Source: Prolixibacteraceae bacterium
GTDB lineage: Bacteria; Bacteroidota; Bacteroidia; Bacteroidales; Prolixibacteraceae
Direction of reading: 5' to 3'
DNA: 40,044 nt
Assembly: GCA_009773765.1 (NCBI GenBank)
Contig: WTWZ01000047.1
Location: 1 to 40,044, forward strand
Below the pieces are notes generated by a model. The model was not told the DNA's origin. It saw nothing but the letters and a program-made list of their open reading frames with translations, and did no database searches. The first letter of the stretch is position 1. Each line of letters opens with the position of its first letter. A program made the position numbers and the translations under genes. Of the stretch, positions 25,488 to 34,629 are shown one piece after another.

Positions 25488-26480
25488 TTGGATAAACAAA
25501 TTATACTTGAAGGAATTGACCCGCTTGAGTTTTTCGGCGTAAACAATTCCAAAATCGAACTTATCACCTCTTTTTTTCCAAAAATAAAAATCATTGCACG
25601 CGGCCATTCACTTAATATTCAGGGCGAAGAATCTGAATTGCGAATCTTCGAGAAAAAGTTTGCCATCATTCTTGACCACTATGTGCAGTTTAATATTCTT
25701 ACACCCGATATTATAAGGGAAATCTTAGCTTCCGGAATTTCGGCAATGGAAGAAAACGGATTAGCCGAAACTGACATTATTGTATTTGGCAATAACGGAA
25801 AACCAGTTCGTGCCAGAACCCCAAACCAGCGGGTTTTACTGGATGAAAGCGTAAAAAATGATTTGATTTTTGCCATTGGCCCGGCTGGAACCGGGAAAAC
25901 TTATACTGCCATCGCACTTGCAGTAAGAGCGCTTAAAAACAAGGAAATCAAAAAAATAATATTGAGCCGCCCTGCTGTGGAAGCAGGAGAAAATTTGGGT
26001 TTTTTACCAGGTGATTTAAAAGACAAAATCGATCCGTACCTTCAACCACTTTACGATGCACTGCTGGATATGATCCCGGCAAAAAAACTGGAAGAGTATA
26101 TGAAAGACGGAACCATACAAATTGCACCGCTGGCATTTATGCGGGGACGGACTTTAAGCAATGCTTTTGTGATTTTAGACGAGGCACAAAATACCACTGT
26201 GAACCAGTTGAAAATGTTCCTGACCCGCATGGGGCTGAATGCTAAATTTATTGTAACCGGCGATGTTACCCAAATAGATTTACCAAAGCAAACACAGTCG
26301 GGATTAGTTCATGCCTTGAAAATTCTTGAAAAGATAAAATCGATTTCGATTGTTGAATTCGATAAAAGAGACATAGTAAGGCATCGTTTGGTAAGGGATA
26401 TAGTGGAAGCTTATGAAAAAGAACATAAAAGCCCCCTAAATCCCCCACATCGGGGACTTCAAACATTGGCGGATACTTAA
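25488..26480 (+). CDS. PhoH-like ATPase (YbeZ type)
   Basis: A 330-residue protein from a TTG start (MDKQIILEGIDPLEFFGVNN). The N-terminal KH-like region is followed by a PhoH P-loop domain with Walker A GPAGTGKTYTAIALA near residue 131, Walker B FVILDEAQNTT near residue 230, and TGDVTQIDLP. PhoH proteins are superfamily-1-like ATPases linked to RNA processing and ribosome quality, often next to ybeY. Here the neighbour is purC, an order also seen in other Bacteroidota. The C-terminal KSPLNPPHRGLQTLADT derives from a GC-rich mini-repeat. A divergent mazG shares the upstream region. Confidence 0.92.
   Translation: MDKQIILEGIDPLEFFGVNNSKIELITSFFPKIKIIARGHSLNIQGEESELRIFEKKFAIILDHYVQFNILTPDIIREILASGISAMEENGLAETDIIVFGNNGKPVRARTPNQRVLLDESVKNDLIFAIGPAGTGKTYTAIALAVRALKNKEIKKIILSRPAVEAGENLGFLPGDLKDKIDPYLQPLYDALLDMIPAKKLEEYMKDGTIQIAPLAFMRGRTLSNAFVILDEAQNTTVNQLKMFLTRMGLNAKFIVTGDVTQIDLPKQTQSGLVHALKILEKIKSISIVEFDKRDIVRHRLVRDIVEAYEKEHKSPLNPPHRGLQTLADT
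26427..26460. repeat. GC-rich mini-repeat forming the phoH 3' end
   Basis: A stretch of type gccccctaaatcccccacat with TCCCC...GGGGA pairing. It encodes the last 16 codons or so of phoH (SPLNPPHRGL). Confidence 0.65.
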
Positions 26481-26569
26481 AATGGAAAATAACATTTTTG
26501 CAATGAACCCAGTATCGGGCGTCAAATATCCGGAACCCGGAACAATCAAAAACTAAATAACAAATCATC

Positions 26570-27520
26570 ATGTGTAACGCATTAACGAAAACTAATTTCA
26601 ATTTCCCCGGACAGTTGAGTTTATATAAAGGAAAAGTTCGCGATGTATATAACATCAACAACGATTTTTTGGTGATGGTGGTTTCCGACCGCATCTCGGC
26701 TTTCGACGTGGTTTTACCTAAGGGAATCCCATACAAAGGCCAGGTATTGAACCAGATTGCTGCGAAATTCCTCGATGCAACTGCCGACATTGTTCCCAAC
26801 TGGAAAATTGCCTCGCCCGACCCCAACGTAACCGTTGGCCATTTATGCGGACCCTACAAGGTTGAAATGGTAATTCGCGGCTACCTTGCCGGACATGCAT
26901 GGCGCGAATACAAAAGTGGCAAACGCTCGATTTGCGGAGTACCAATTCCAGACGGAATGGTTGAAAACCAAAAATTTCCGGAACCGATAATTACGCCAAC
27001 CACCAAAGCCTCTAAAGGCCATGATGAAGACATTTCACGCGAAGAAATTATTGCACAGGGGTTGGTTGACAAAGCCGAATACGAAATGATGGAAGATTAC
27101 ACCCGCAAAATTTTTCAGCGCGGTACCGAAATCGCAGCGGAAATGGGACTGATTTTGGTTGATACCAAATACGAATTCGGCAAAAAAGATGGCAAAATCT
27201 ATCTGATTGACGAGATTCACACGCCCGATTCATCAAGGTATTTCTACCTGAACGGTTACACGGAAAGACTTGCCAAAGGCGAACAGCAAAAACAACTGTC
27301 AAAAGAATTTGTACGTCAGTGGCTTATCGAAAACGGGTTCCAGGGGAAAGAGGGGCAAAAAGTCCCGTTTATGAGCGATGAATTTGTAACTTCAATTTCC
27401 GGCCGTTACATCGAACTTTTCGAAAACATTACAGGCGATAAATTTCAAAAATCGGACGCTTCGAAAATTGAAGCCCGTATTGAAAATGCGGTGAATGAGT
27501 TTTTAAAAAGGAAAGTTTAA
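26570..27520 (+). CDS. purC: Phosphoribosylaminoimidazole-succinocarboxamide synthase
   Basis: A 316-residue SAICAR synthetase, the step in purine synthesis that joins aspartate to CAIR with ATP. Motifs: [10 protein letters not shown] at the N-terminal nucleotide loop, [31 protein letters not shown], and [12 protein letters not shown] near residue 211. It is the longer form of about 310 residues, typical of Bacteroidota, plants and yeast. The gene lies 90 nt downstream of phoH; ATG at 26570 is the obvious start. Confidence 0.97.
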   Translation: MCNALTKTNFNFPGQLSLYKGKVRDVYNINNDFLVMVVSDRISAFDVVLPKGIPYKGQVLNQIAAKFLDATADIVPNWKIASPDPNVTVGHLCGPYKVEMVIRGYLAGHAWREYKSGKRSICGVPIPDGMVENQKFPEPIITPTTKASKGHDEDISREEIIAQGLVDKAEYEMMEDYTRKIFQRGTEIAAEMGLILVDTKYEFGKKDGKIYLIDEIHTPDSSRYFYLNGYTERLAKGEQQKQLSKEFVRQWLIENGFQGKEGQKVPFMSDEFVTSISGRYIELFENITGDKFQKSDASKIEARIENAVNEFLKRKV

Positions 27521-27530
27521 TTTCTTAGTT

Positions 27531-27607
27531 GTCATTTCGACGACGAAGGAGGAGAAATCTGTTCATATTAAATGAGATTTCTCACTCGTACCTCATTCGA
27601 AATGACA
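27531..27607. repeat. Inverted repeat of type gtcatttcga...agatttctca...cgaaatgac
   Basis: The left arm (27531-27560, GTCATTTCGA then GAGAAATCT) and right arm (27575-27606, AGATTTCTC then CGAAATGAC) are imperfectly complementary and form a long hairpin around gttcatattaaatg. The same arm occurs near 22653. It fills the space between purC and the thioredoxin gene and may act as a terminator. The family is widespread in Bacteroidota, from general knowledge. Confidence 0.75.
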
Positions 27608-27622
27608 TCAAAACTGATAAAA

Positions 27623-28135
27623 ATGAAAACAAAACATTTATTTCTCCTTTTTTGCCTTTTTACTTTTTCCCTTTCCCTTTTTGCGCAGGACGAATTCACC
27701 TTGGTAAAAGTAGGCGACACAGCCCCCGATTTTTCGTTTGCAACTGAAAACGGACAAACAAAAAAACTTTCGGAACTGAAAGGCAAAGTGGTGTGGATTA
27801 ACTTTTTCGCCACCTGGTGCGGACCCTGCAGGCAGGAACTTCCGCACCTCCAAAAAGAGGTGTACGACAAACTGAAAAGCAATAAAAATTTTGAACTGAT
27901 TATTCTTGGCCGCGAACATTCGTGGGCCGAAATCAACAAATTCAAAACCGACAACAAATACAACATGCCCTTTTATCCGGATACCGGCCGGAAAGTTTTT
28001 GCGCTGTATGCCAAACAAAACATTCCGCGAAATTTTGTAATAGGTAAGGATGGAAAAATCGCCGTATCTTCAAGCGGGTTCAATGAAAAGGAGTTTAAGG
28101 AAATCATTGAAAAAGTGGAAAAGCTTTTAAAATGA
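27623..28135 (+). CDS. TlpA-like thioredoxin-fold protein
   Basis: I choose ATG at 27623 (170 residues, MKTKHLFLLFCLFTFSLSLFAQ, a clear signal peptide); the frame extends 17 codons upstream into the hairpin repeat. The AhpC-TSA/thioredoxin fold starts at GDTAPDFSFATENG and has the redox motif WCGPC (Cys 66 and 69). The cis-Pro region is IPRNFVIGKDGKI. These proteins reduce disulfides in the periplasm, often for cytochrome c maturation or outer-membrane proteins. No partner gene is adjacent. Confidence 0.9.
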   Translation: MKTKHLFLLFCLFTFSLSLFAQDEFTLVKVGDTAPDFSFATENGQTKKLSELKGKVVWINFFATWCGPCRQELPHLQKEVYDKLKSNKNFELIILGREHSWAEINKFKTDNKYNMPFYPDTGRKVFALYAKQNIPRNFVIGKDGKIAVSSSGFNEKEFKEIIEKVEKLLK

Positions 28136-28299
28136 ATTTTTTGAATCCCGAAAATAAACACGTTGTACCATTTTTAGAAAATTTGTTGCAAAACAACCAT
28201 TTATAACAAAATTTTGTAAGTTAAATTGTTTATGAATTAATAATTATCCGTAATTTTTGGGTGATTTAATAATTGACAAGTAATTTAATTGATTGATTT

Positions 28300-29505
28300 A
28301 TGAAAAAGTTAACCATTGTCGGGATAGCGATAGTTTTAACTGTTGCTGTTTTTCATTCGTGTAATGAACCCCTTACCGAAGACGTGACAAGTAATGAATT
28401 ATCGCTGAAATCGGCAGATGTTGCCAAAAGCTACATTGTTGTGTTAAACGATGCTGAACTAAATGCCGGACTGGCAAATCAAACAGGCTACGAAGCCAAA
28501 CAAAAAATGGCAAAATCGGCTGCTGAAAGAATCATAAAACGCGCCGGAATTACCGATGGCGAACTGGGTTTTGTTTACGGGACTGCTATAAAAGGCTTCT
28601 CTTTAAAAATTGCACCCGGACAACTAAAAAAACTACAGGACGACCCTTCGGTGGAATACATTGAAGAAGACCAGGTTGTTACACTTGTTTTGCCTGATGT
28701 AAAAGTCAAGGCAAAACCGCCAAAACCAACAGCGCCATCACAAACAATTCCCTGGGGAATAACAAGGGTTGGAGGCCCTACATCAAGTACAGGAGCGAAA
28801 GCCTGGATTATTGACACTGGGATTGATCTTACACATCCAGATTTGAATGTCAGCACTACTTTAGGAAAAAGTTTTGTTACAGGCGTTGTATCACCCAATG
28901 ATGATAACGGGCACGGAACACACTGTGCAGGTATTGTTGCAGCGGTTAACAACTCATTTGGTGTAGTTGGTGTGTCTGCAGGGGCAACTGTAGTTCCGGT
29001 AAAAGTATTGAACCGGCAAGGAAGTGGAACTTACACAGCAATAATTGCCGGAGTAGATTATGTTGCCTCAAACGCTTCTTCTTCTGCCGGAGATGTAGCC
29101 AATATGAGTTTGGGTGGAGCTTTTTCACAGGCGTTAAATGATGCAGTAATTGCTGCTTCTGCAAAAGTAAAATTTACCCTTGCTGCCGGAAACGAAAGTA
29201 CCAGTGCAACTACAAAATCACCAGCCAGTGCAAATGGACCAAATATTTACACCATCTCGGCAATGGGGCAAGGAGATGTTTGGGCCACTTATTCAAACTA
29301 TGATAATCCACCGGTAGATTACTGTGAACCGGGTTCAAACATATATTCTACTTATAAAGGAGGTGGGTATGCAACTTTAAGCGGGACTTCAATGGCTGCT
29401 CCTCATGCTGCTGGATTATTGTTACTTGGAAACATAACCTCAGGAGGTCAAGTTTCCGGCGATCCAGATGGTGCCCCTGACATAATCGGAGTTAGATTAA
29501 AATAA
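28300..29505 (+). CDS. Subtilisin-like (S8) serine protease lipoprotein
   Basis: A 401-residue protein. A lipobox-type leader (VLTVAVFHSC, Cys 21) is followed by an inhibitor-I9-like propeptide (YIVVLNDAELN to YIEEDQVVTL). The peptidase domain has the catalytic triad in IIDTGIDLTHP (Asp 172), NGHGTHCAG (His 205) and LSGTSMAAPHAAG (Ser 364), with the oxyanion Asn in AAGN (298). All key residues are present and the length is usual. It is probably exported to the periplasm or cell surface. A strong terminator follows. The 165-nt AT-rich upstream region has no clear promoter. Confidence 0.92.
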   Translation: MKKLTIVGIAIVLTVAVFHSCNEPLTEDVTSNELSLKSADVAKSYIVVLNDAELNAGLANQTGYEAKQKMAKSAAERIIKRAGITDGELGFVYGTAIKGFSLKIAPGQLKKLQDDPSVEYIEEDQVVTLVLPDVKVKAKPPKPTAPSQTIPWGITRVGGPTSSTGAKAWIIDTGIDLTHPDLNVSTTLGKSFVTGVVSPNDDNGHGTHCAGIVAAVNNSFGVVGVSAGATVVPVKVLNRQGSGTYTAIIAGVDYVASNASSSAGDVANMSLGGAFSQALNDAVIAASAKVKFTLAAGNESTSATTKSPASANGPNIYTISAMGQGDVWATYSNYDNPPVDYCEPGSNIYSTYKGGGYATLSGTSMAAPHAAGLLLLGNITSGGQVSGDPDGAPDIIGVRLK

Positions 29506-29522
29506 TTTTAATTCATATCAGG

Positions 29523-29556
29523 AAATCCGGGTATTTTTTATCCGGGTTTCTTATTT
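29523..29556 (+). terminator. Intrinsic terminator after the S8 protease
   Basis: Arms 29523-29533 (aaatccgggta) and 29539-29549 (tatccgggttt) pair at all 11 positions when G-U pairs are counted, around a 5-nt T loop. A T-rich stretch follows. Confidence 0.75.
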
Positions 29557-29630
29557 CAAAACCAAATTAAAATATTTTTATCTTTTTAACTAAACAACCT
29601 GTTTTGCCCCTCAAATTTTTAATTTCAGAA

Positions 29631-29759
29631 ATGCATTTATACAACAGGGTTAATAAGGAAGAGCTAACAAAAAGGATAATGGCTGAACTGTTTCAGCGGA
29701 AAACCATTTCGTTTTACAGGTACATTTATCCCGAAAAGCCCGCAGGAATTAAGGGATAA
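29631..29759 (+). pseudogene. Remnant of trhO (tRNA uridine-34 hydroxylase) N-terminus
   Basis: A 42-codon open frame starting at ATG (MHLYNRVNKEELTKRIMA) and containing KTISFYRYIYPE. This fits the start of rhodanese-like TrhO/YceA proteins (LYNRVxxEEL ... TLSFYKY). The match ends after about 37 residues, followed by PAGIKG and a stop, and no continuation is visible downstream. A short real protein is less likely than a gene remnant. Confidence 0.5.
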
Positions 29760-29803
29760 CATCCATAAAAATTTCAAAAACTATAACTTTGAGTATTATA
29801 TAT

Positions 29804-29860
29804 GTTTGGAATTTTGATTTTTTTATTTGTGATTTATTTGTTTATTGATATTTGGAATTT
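29804..29860. repeat. AT-rich dispersed repeat (tttggaattt type), copy 1
   Basis: Contains tttatttgtgattt followed by tttgtttattgatattt. It closely resembles 35711-35754. It directly precedes the dus start codon. Confidence 0.5.
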
Positions 29861-29871
29861 AAGTGTACCGT

Positions 29872-30852
29872 ATGGAAAACTTCTGGAAACATTTTAGCTG
29901 TCCTGTATTTTCACTCGCTCCAATGGAAGACGTCACAGACACCGTATTTCGCGAAATTGTGATGGGAATGGCTGCCCCCGGAAAACTACTTGTGGTTTTT
30001 ACCGAATTTACTTCTGTGGAAGGCATGAACCACCCGGTTGGCAGAACGCGTGTTTCGGAACGGTTGATTGTCAATGAATCGGAACGTGATTTGCTTCGTA
30101 AAATGAATGTAAAACTGGTTGCCCAAATCTGGGGGCGAAATCCTGAAATTTACCACAACGTTGCAAAGTACATTACCGAAAATTACACTTTCGACGGGCT
30201 GGATATCAACATGGGCTGCCCTGTAAAAAAGGTGGTAAAACAGGGCTCGTGTAGCGCGCTGATTGGCGAACCGTTGCTGGCAAAGGAAATTATTGCAGCT
30301 ACAAAAGAAGGAACAAATCTGCCGGTGAGTGTAAAAACCCGCACGGGAATTAAAAAACATCAAACTGAAGATTGGATTTCGCACCTTCTGGAAGCTGAAC
30401 CGGCTGCCATTATTTTACATGGCCGCACCCAGCGGATGCAATCAGAGGGAAATGCCGACTGGAATGAAATTAAAAAAGCAGTCCAACTTAAAAATCAGAT
30501 TAATCCAAATATACCATTGCATGGAAACGGCGATGTTTTTTCATATACTGATGGATTAAACAAAATTGAAGAAACCGGCGTTGATGGCGTGATGATTGGA
30601 CGTGGGATATTTCAGAACCCGTGGTTTTTCGATCCCAACAAAACAGAAATCGCAAAAGAAGGACGAATTGAAAAACTAATTCAGCATACCCGGCTTTTTG
30701 AAAAAACATGGGCTGGAAAGAAAAATTTCAACATCCTGAAACGGTTTTATAAAATCTACCTTAATAGTTTTGAAGGAGCTGCAAAAATGCGTGCCGATTT
30801 AATGGAGGCCAGAAATTATAGCGAAGTTTATTCGTATTTCGAAATGTTATAA
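29872..30852 (+). CDS. dus: tRNA-dihydrouridine synthase
   Basis: I choose ATG at 29872 (326 residues, MENFWKHFSCPVFSLAPMEDVTD); an upstream GTG at 29863 is also in frame. A FMN-binding TIM barrel: PMEDVTDTVFRE, VAQIWGRNPE, then the catalytic Cys in DINMGCPVKKVVKQG and the phosphate-binding HGNGDVFS and GVMIGRGIFQNPW. It reduces specific uridines in the D-loop of tRNAs using NADPH. QGSCSALIG differs from the commoner GAGAALM that follows the active Cys, a tolerable variant. It belongs to the Dus family, but the position specificity (A, B or C) is not assignable. Confidence 0.92.
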   Translation: MENFWKHFSCPVFSLAPMEDVTDTVFREIVMGMAAPGKLLVVFTEFTSVEGMNHPVGRTRVSERLIVNESERDLLRKMNVKLVAQIWGRNPEIYHNVAKYITENYTFDGLDINMGCPVKKVVKQGSCSALIGEPLLAKEIIAATKEGTNLPVSVKTRTGIKKHQTEDWISHLLEAEPAAIILHGRTQRMQSEGNADWNEIKKAVQLKNQINPNIPLHGNGDVFSYTDGLNKIEETGVDGVMIGRGIFQNPWFFDPNKTEIAKEGRIEKLIQHTRLFEKTWAGKKNFNILKRFYKIYLNSFEGAAKMRADLMEARNYSEVYSYFEML

Positions 30853-30940
30853 AAGAATATAAACCATTCCATTTGAAAAAGAAACGGTTAATTTTTAGTA
30901 AATTTTATTTTTAGCTATGAATATTACGCTGTTTATAAGT

Positions 30941-31675
30941 CTATAAATCAAGGTATTTCAAAAATTCCTCCCGTACCGGTTTGTCTTTAAACCGACCAGA
31001 GTATTCGGCCGTTACGGTGCTGCTGCTTTCGTCCTGAATACCTCGCGACGAAACACACATGTGTTTGGCATCTATTATCACGGCAACATCATCGGTTTTC
31101 ATTATTTCGCGAAGTTCGTTGGCAATTTGTACAGTCAATCTTTCCTGAACCTGCGGACGGCGGGCGTAATAATCCACAATGCGGTTGATTTTGCTCAACC
31201 CGATTACTTCACCATTCGAAATGTAGGCCACATGCGCTTTACCAACAATTGGCAAAAAGTGGTGCTCGCAGGTTGAGTTCATGTTAATGTTTTTCTCTAC
31301 CAGCATTTCGTTGTATTTGAACTTGTTTTCGAACACCGAAATTTTAGGTTTATTGGCAGGGTTCAACCCGTAAAAAATTTCATTGATAAACATTTTTGCC
31401 ACCCTGTGCGGAGTTCCGCGTAAACTGTCATCGGTTAAGTCCAAACCCATCGTTTCCATTATGTCGCGGAATTTATCTTCGATGATTGCCATTTTTTCGT
31501 CATCCGAAATATCGAATGCATCATCGCGCATTGGCGTGTCAACCGAAGTTCCAATGTGGTTGTCTCCAAATAACTCAAAATCCTTTATTTCTATTGTACG
31601 TTTTCCGTTTCCGTTAATCCCGCCGCTGCCGTTGATTTTACCGTTTACTTTTGATAAAATGATTTCATCTTTCAT
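30941..31675 (-). CDS. folE: GTP cyclohydrolase I
   Basis: A 244-residue type IA enzyme that converts GTP to dihydroneopterin triphosphate, the first step of folate, queuosine or pterin synthesis. Zn ligands: Cys 136 and His 139 in STCEHHFLP and Cys 207 in KHMCVSSRG. Other motifs are RGTPHRVAKM and GLSKINRIVDYY. The first 25 residues (KINGSGGINGNGKR) are a Gly/Asn-rich extension with no known role. The neighbours do not belong to a folate operon. Confidence 0.95.
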   Translation of the reverse strand: MKDEIILSKVNGKINGSGGINGNGKRTIEIKDFELFGDNHIGTSVDTPMRDDAFDISDDEKMAIIEDKFRDIMETMGLDLTDDSLRGTPHRVAKMFINEIFYGLNPANKPKISVFENKFKYNEMLVEKNINMNSTCEHHFLPIVGKAHVAYISNGEVIGLSKINRIVDYYARRPQVQERLTVQIANELREIMKTDDVAVIIDAKHMCVSSRGIQDESSSTVTAEYSGRFKDKPVREEFLKYLDL

Positions 31676-32149
31676 CGCTTTCGTTTTTTGTTTCCGCTAC
31701 CGGAATTGTATTCCTTATTTTTAAATCCCGAATGTATAAACAGACTGATTTGTATTTTGTTTAAAGAAATATCAAAATAAATTAAACATTTATTCCAAAA
31801 TATTTATATTTTTTTGATTTACAAAATATAACAGATTGAATTTATGACAAATAAAAGATAAAAAAATATCAGATTTTTTTGAATCATTTCAACAGACATA
31901 AAACATCAATTATTCATCGTTCCGGTAAATTCAAGAGTAAATTGTTGTAACCCCGGCTGTTCCGGAACAACACCGCTTTTATACCACGCAAAACCGTTGC
32001 ACTAAAAAATAAAAGCCCGAATGGAAATTACGCCAATATCTCTATGCCATTTTAGCCACCTTCTCCTTCCTTGATGAAACCGGGATTACAGGCATTTATA
32101 TCTTTAAATGCCCAGAAATTGTTTTGTTCCAAAAAAAATGTAATGTTAG
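31676..32149. other. Intergenic region, 470 nt, with palindromes and a possible gene remnant
   Basis: The part to about 31900 is very AT-rich. TGTTCCGGAACA (31958-31969) is a perfect 12-bp palindrome. GGCATTTA-TATCTT-TAAATGCC (32091-32112) forms a perfect 8-bp hairpin without a T run. On the minus strand 32001-31906 reads WYKSGVVPEQPGLQQFTLEF and stops, looking coding-like but without a start or known domain. Confidence 0.4.
31906..32001 (-). pseudogene. Possible C-terminal gene remnant
   Basis: About 31 codons, with codon choice similar to real genes, beginning directly after an in-frame stop. I recognise no family. Confidence 0.2.
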
Positions 32150-33211
32150 TTAATATTCCAGGCCTGTTTTGTTGATTTCTTCATCATCCGGTTTCGAAAT
32201 TAGGTGAAGTTTCTCGATAATCTTATTATTTATTCTGTTTTCCAAAGCAAAATTGGCATTTGAATATTGGTATGAACGTTGAAACTTATTCTTTGAGTTT
32301 ATTGTTATTAACCGTATTTTTCTTGAAATAATCCCTTCAATTTCTGCTTCCATTTCCCATTTCAATTGCAAGGTCCTGTTTAATTTATTTGTCTTTAATA
32401 CTTCACAATGAATTATATCTCCGTCTTTTAAAAAGCGTATTGCATTATTCATGCGCTTTCTGTTCTTAGCATAAATTGTTTTTGTTACCGGAAGTGTGCC
32501 ATTATATTTTTCAGCAACAATAAATTCCATTTTATCATCTTCCGCTTTTTTAACTATCCGCACAGGGAATACTTCACCTGTCAGATCATCTATATTTCCA
32601 TTGAGCCACTCAATTAATTCAGTCTTGCAACCAAATTGAATTTCTTCACTTTTGTTTACACCCCAAAAAAACACTTCAATTTCATCGCCAGTTTTTAATG
32701 TGTCAAATTTTTCGGGGGCGTCAAAATTTGACTTATGCAACAAACCGGTTAACGAACCACATTGCCAATGAAAATGAACTCCGATGTCAACAAAAACACC
32801 GAAGTTGACTTTGCTGATAATGACGCCTTTATATGATTCATTTTCAATTAATCTTACTTTTTTAAACTGAGGGATTTCGCTGTTTAAAATTATAGAAAGC
32901 GGTTCTTTGGTGAATTGATATACTTTGCAAAAAAACACCTTGTTAATTAATGTAGGGAAAATTGCCCGCCAAAAAGATGGATTGCTGTATTTCCAGGGCA
33001 TAAATTGAAATGCAACATAACCATATAACCCTACAATTTTAACCAGAAAACCATTTGTTTTTATGCCATAAATTCGAAATGGCAAATTTTCATCCTTTTC
33101 AATAAGCTTTTCCAGATTATCAACCAGTATTCTTAAATAATTTTTATTATCAGTACAGACTTCTGAATTTTCTTCTCTTTCACCTTTTCCTTTCTCTGTA
33201 AAAAGTTTCAT
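32150..33211 (-). CDS. S1-domain RNA-binding protein (unnamed)
   Basis: A 353-residue protein. The segment from about residue 125 (YKGVIISKVNFGVFVDIG ... LTGLLHKSNF) is a clear S1/OB-fold motif, as in ribosomal protein S1 and PNPase. An upstream segment (IYGIKTNGFLVKIVGLYGYVAF) and a later one (GDIIHCEVLKTNKLNRTLQLKWE) look like degenerate S1 repeats. No catalytic domain or signal peptide is seen. It may bind RNA or ribosomes, but no function is assigned. AT-rich gene without an operon partner. Confidence 0.65.
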   Translation of the reverse strand: MKLFTEKGKGEREENSEVCTDNKNYLRILVDNLEKLIEKDENLPFRIYGIKTNGFLVKIVGLYGYVAFQFMPWKYSNPSFWRAIFPTLINKVFFCKVYQFTKEPLSIILNSEIPQFKKVRLIENESYKGVIISKVNFGVFVDIGVHFHWQCGSLTGLLHKSNFDAPEKFDTLKTGDEIEVFFWGVNKSEEIQFGCKTELIEWLNGNIDDLTGEVFPVRIVKKAEDDKMEFIVAEKYNGTLPVTKTIYAKNRKRMNNAIRFLKDGDIIHCEVLKTNKLNRTLQLKWEMEAEIEGIISRKIRLITINSKNKFQRSYQYSNANFALENRINNKIIEKLHLISKPDDEEINKTGLEY

Positions 33212-33240
33212 GATTTTATTTTTAGTGTGAAATTATTAAT

Positions 33241-33248
33241 CAAAGCTA
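33241..33248 (-). promoter_or_regulatory. -7 box candidate for the S1-domain gene
   Basis: TAGCTTTG on the minus strand matches TAnnTTTG perfectly, about 30 nt before the start codon. No good -33 element is visible. Confidence 0.4.
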
Positions 33249-33307
33249 TATTTACCTCGTTCCCATAATTTCACAGTTTACAATTTGGGTTTAATTCAAA
33301 AATTAAA

Positions 33308-34525
33308 CTACACCTCTATCTGAATAATCTCTCCGGAAAGTTTCTCCTTCAAAATCACCTTTTTACGAAGTTTCTCCTTCAAAATCACCTTTTTACGTCC
33401 GTCGGGCAACAGTTCTTCCTTAACGAGCCAATGGTTCTGTCCGTATTCAACAAATGCCGAAAGTGGTTCAACTTCTGTTTTACCACGCCATTCTTTCAGT
33501 TCCACCGGTTCCCATTTTTTTGTTTTGGCCGATTTATAACAGGCATCCATAATTGCATTCACCACATAACCATCATAAAAATCCTCAATTGGTTTTTTGC
33601 CTTTCTCAATTGAGTTGAACATATCCATAAACATGTGGTTGTAACCCAATTCGTGTACTTCGTCGCCCACGGGGAAAAGCCAGCCCGAATCCGATTCGGC
33701 CTTTTCAGCAACATACCCTTTTTTCCCCGGTGCGGAATACATTTCGAATCCGGTCCTTAAAAAATTATCCAGCCGGATTGAACCATCAACACCCGAAACC
33801 TCGTCTTTTAATTCCATTCCCCCGCGGAAACACCAACTCACCTCAAACTGACCAATTGCGCCGTTTTGATACCGAACCAGGCCGATTGCATTATCTTCAG
33901 CATCAATGGGTTTTACCTGCGTGTCTGCCCAACAAACCACTTCAACGGGACGAATATCCTTACCGATAAAACTGCGGCCAATTTCAATACAGTGGCACCC
34001 CAAATCGATAATTGCCCCACCACCCGAAAGGTCAGGGTTCCAGAACCAGTCGCTGTGCGGGCCGGGATGCGCTTCGCGCGAACGAACCCAGAGCACTTTC
34101 CCGATGGCGCCATTTTCAACCGATGCATGTGCTTTCAGGTGCTTGGGCGTGTAAACCAAATCTTCGAGATAACCGTGAAAAACGCCGGCCGTTTCAACTT
34201 TTTGGAGAATTTCCCAGGCTTCATGTGCATTCCGTGCCAGCGGTTTGGTGCACAATACTGCTTTGCCTGCGTCAACAGCGGCAAAAATGGCCTCTTTATG
34301 CAAATTGTTTGGTAAACCTACCACTACTACATCCACTTGCGGGGCAGTAACTGCTTCTTTTAAATCTGTTGTCCATTTTGGAATGTTATTGTCAGTTGCA
34401 AACCTGGCGCCCCTTTCTGCAGAGCGCGAATAAACCACGGATACCTTGTCGCGGCTGCGTAGCCCATGAAACGACATGCAATAAAATGTTCCTATTAAAC
34501 CGGTTCCCAATAAAGCGATATTCAT
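33308..34525 (-). CDS. Gfo/Idh/MocA-family NAD(P)-dependent oxidoreductase
   Basis: I choose ATG at 34525 (405 residues, [21 protein letters not shown]), since the Rossmann GxGxxG begins at residue 7; the longer frame from 34585 adds 20 unconserved residues. The EKP-like motif appears as [13 protein letters not shown] near residue 97. A catalytic His-containing segment [16 protein letters not shown] follows. Family members oxidise or reduce sugars and inositols. The C-terminus carries a perfect 30-bp tandem duplication ([11 protein letters not shown], then [10 protein letters not shown]). Confidence 0.88.
   Translation of the reverse strand: MNIALLGTGLIGTFYCMSFHGLRSRDKVSVVYSRSAERGARFATDNNIPKWTTDLKEAVTAPQVDVVVVGLPNNLHKEAIFAAVDAGKAVLCTKPLARNAHEAWEILQKVETAGVFHGYLEDLVYTPKHLKAHASVENGAIGKVLWVRSREAHPGPHSDWFWNPDLSGGGAIIDLGCHCIEIGRSFIGKDIRPVEVVCWADTQVKPIDAEDNAIGLVRYQNGAIGQFEVSWCFRGGMELKDEVSGVDGSIRLDNFLRTGFEMYSAPGKKGYVAEKAESDSGWLFPVGDEVHELGYNHMFMDMFNSIEKGKKPIEDFYDGYVVNAIMDACYKSAKTKKWEPVELKEWRGKTEVEPLSAFVEYGQNHWLVKEELLPDGRKKVILKEKLRKKVILKEKLSGEIIQIEV
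33338..33397 (-). repeat. Perfect 30-bp tandem duplication in a coding sequence
   Basis: Two identical 30-nt units (33338-33367, 33368-33397) encode [10 protein letters not shown]-type sequence in frame near the C-terminus of the oxidoreductase. Confidence 0.95.
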
Positions 34526-34629
34526 ATTGAAAGTTTTTTTAGTTTTGGCTAAAGTTACAATATTATCAATTCTGCATCCGAACACATTGCTTCATTTTTT
34601 ATACTTTCGAACCAAAAAAAATTAATAAA

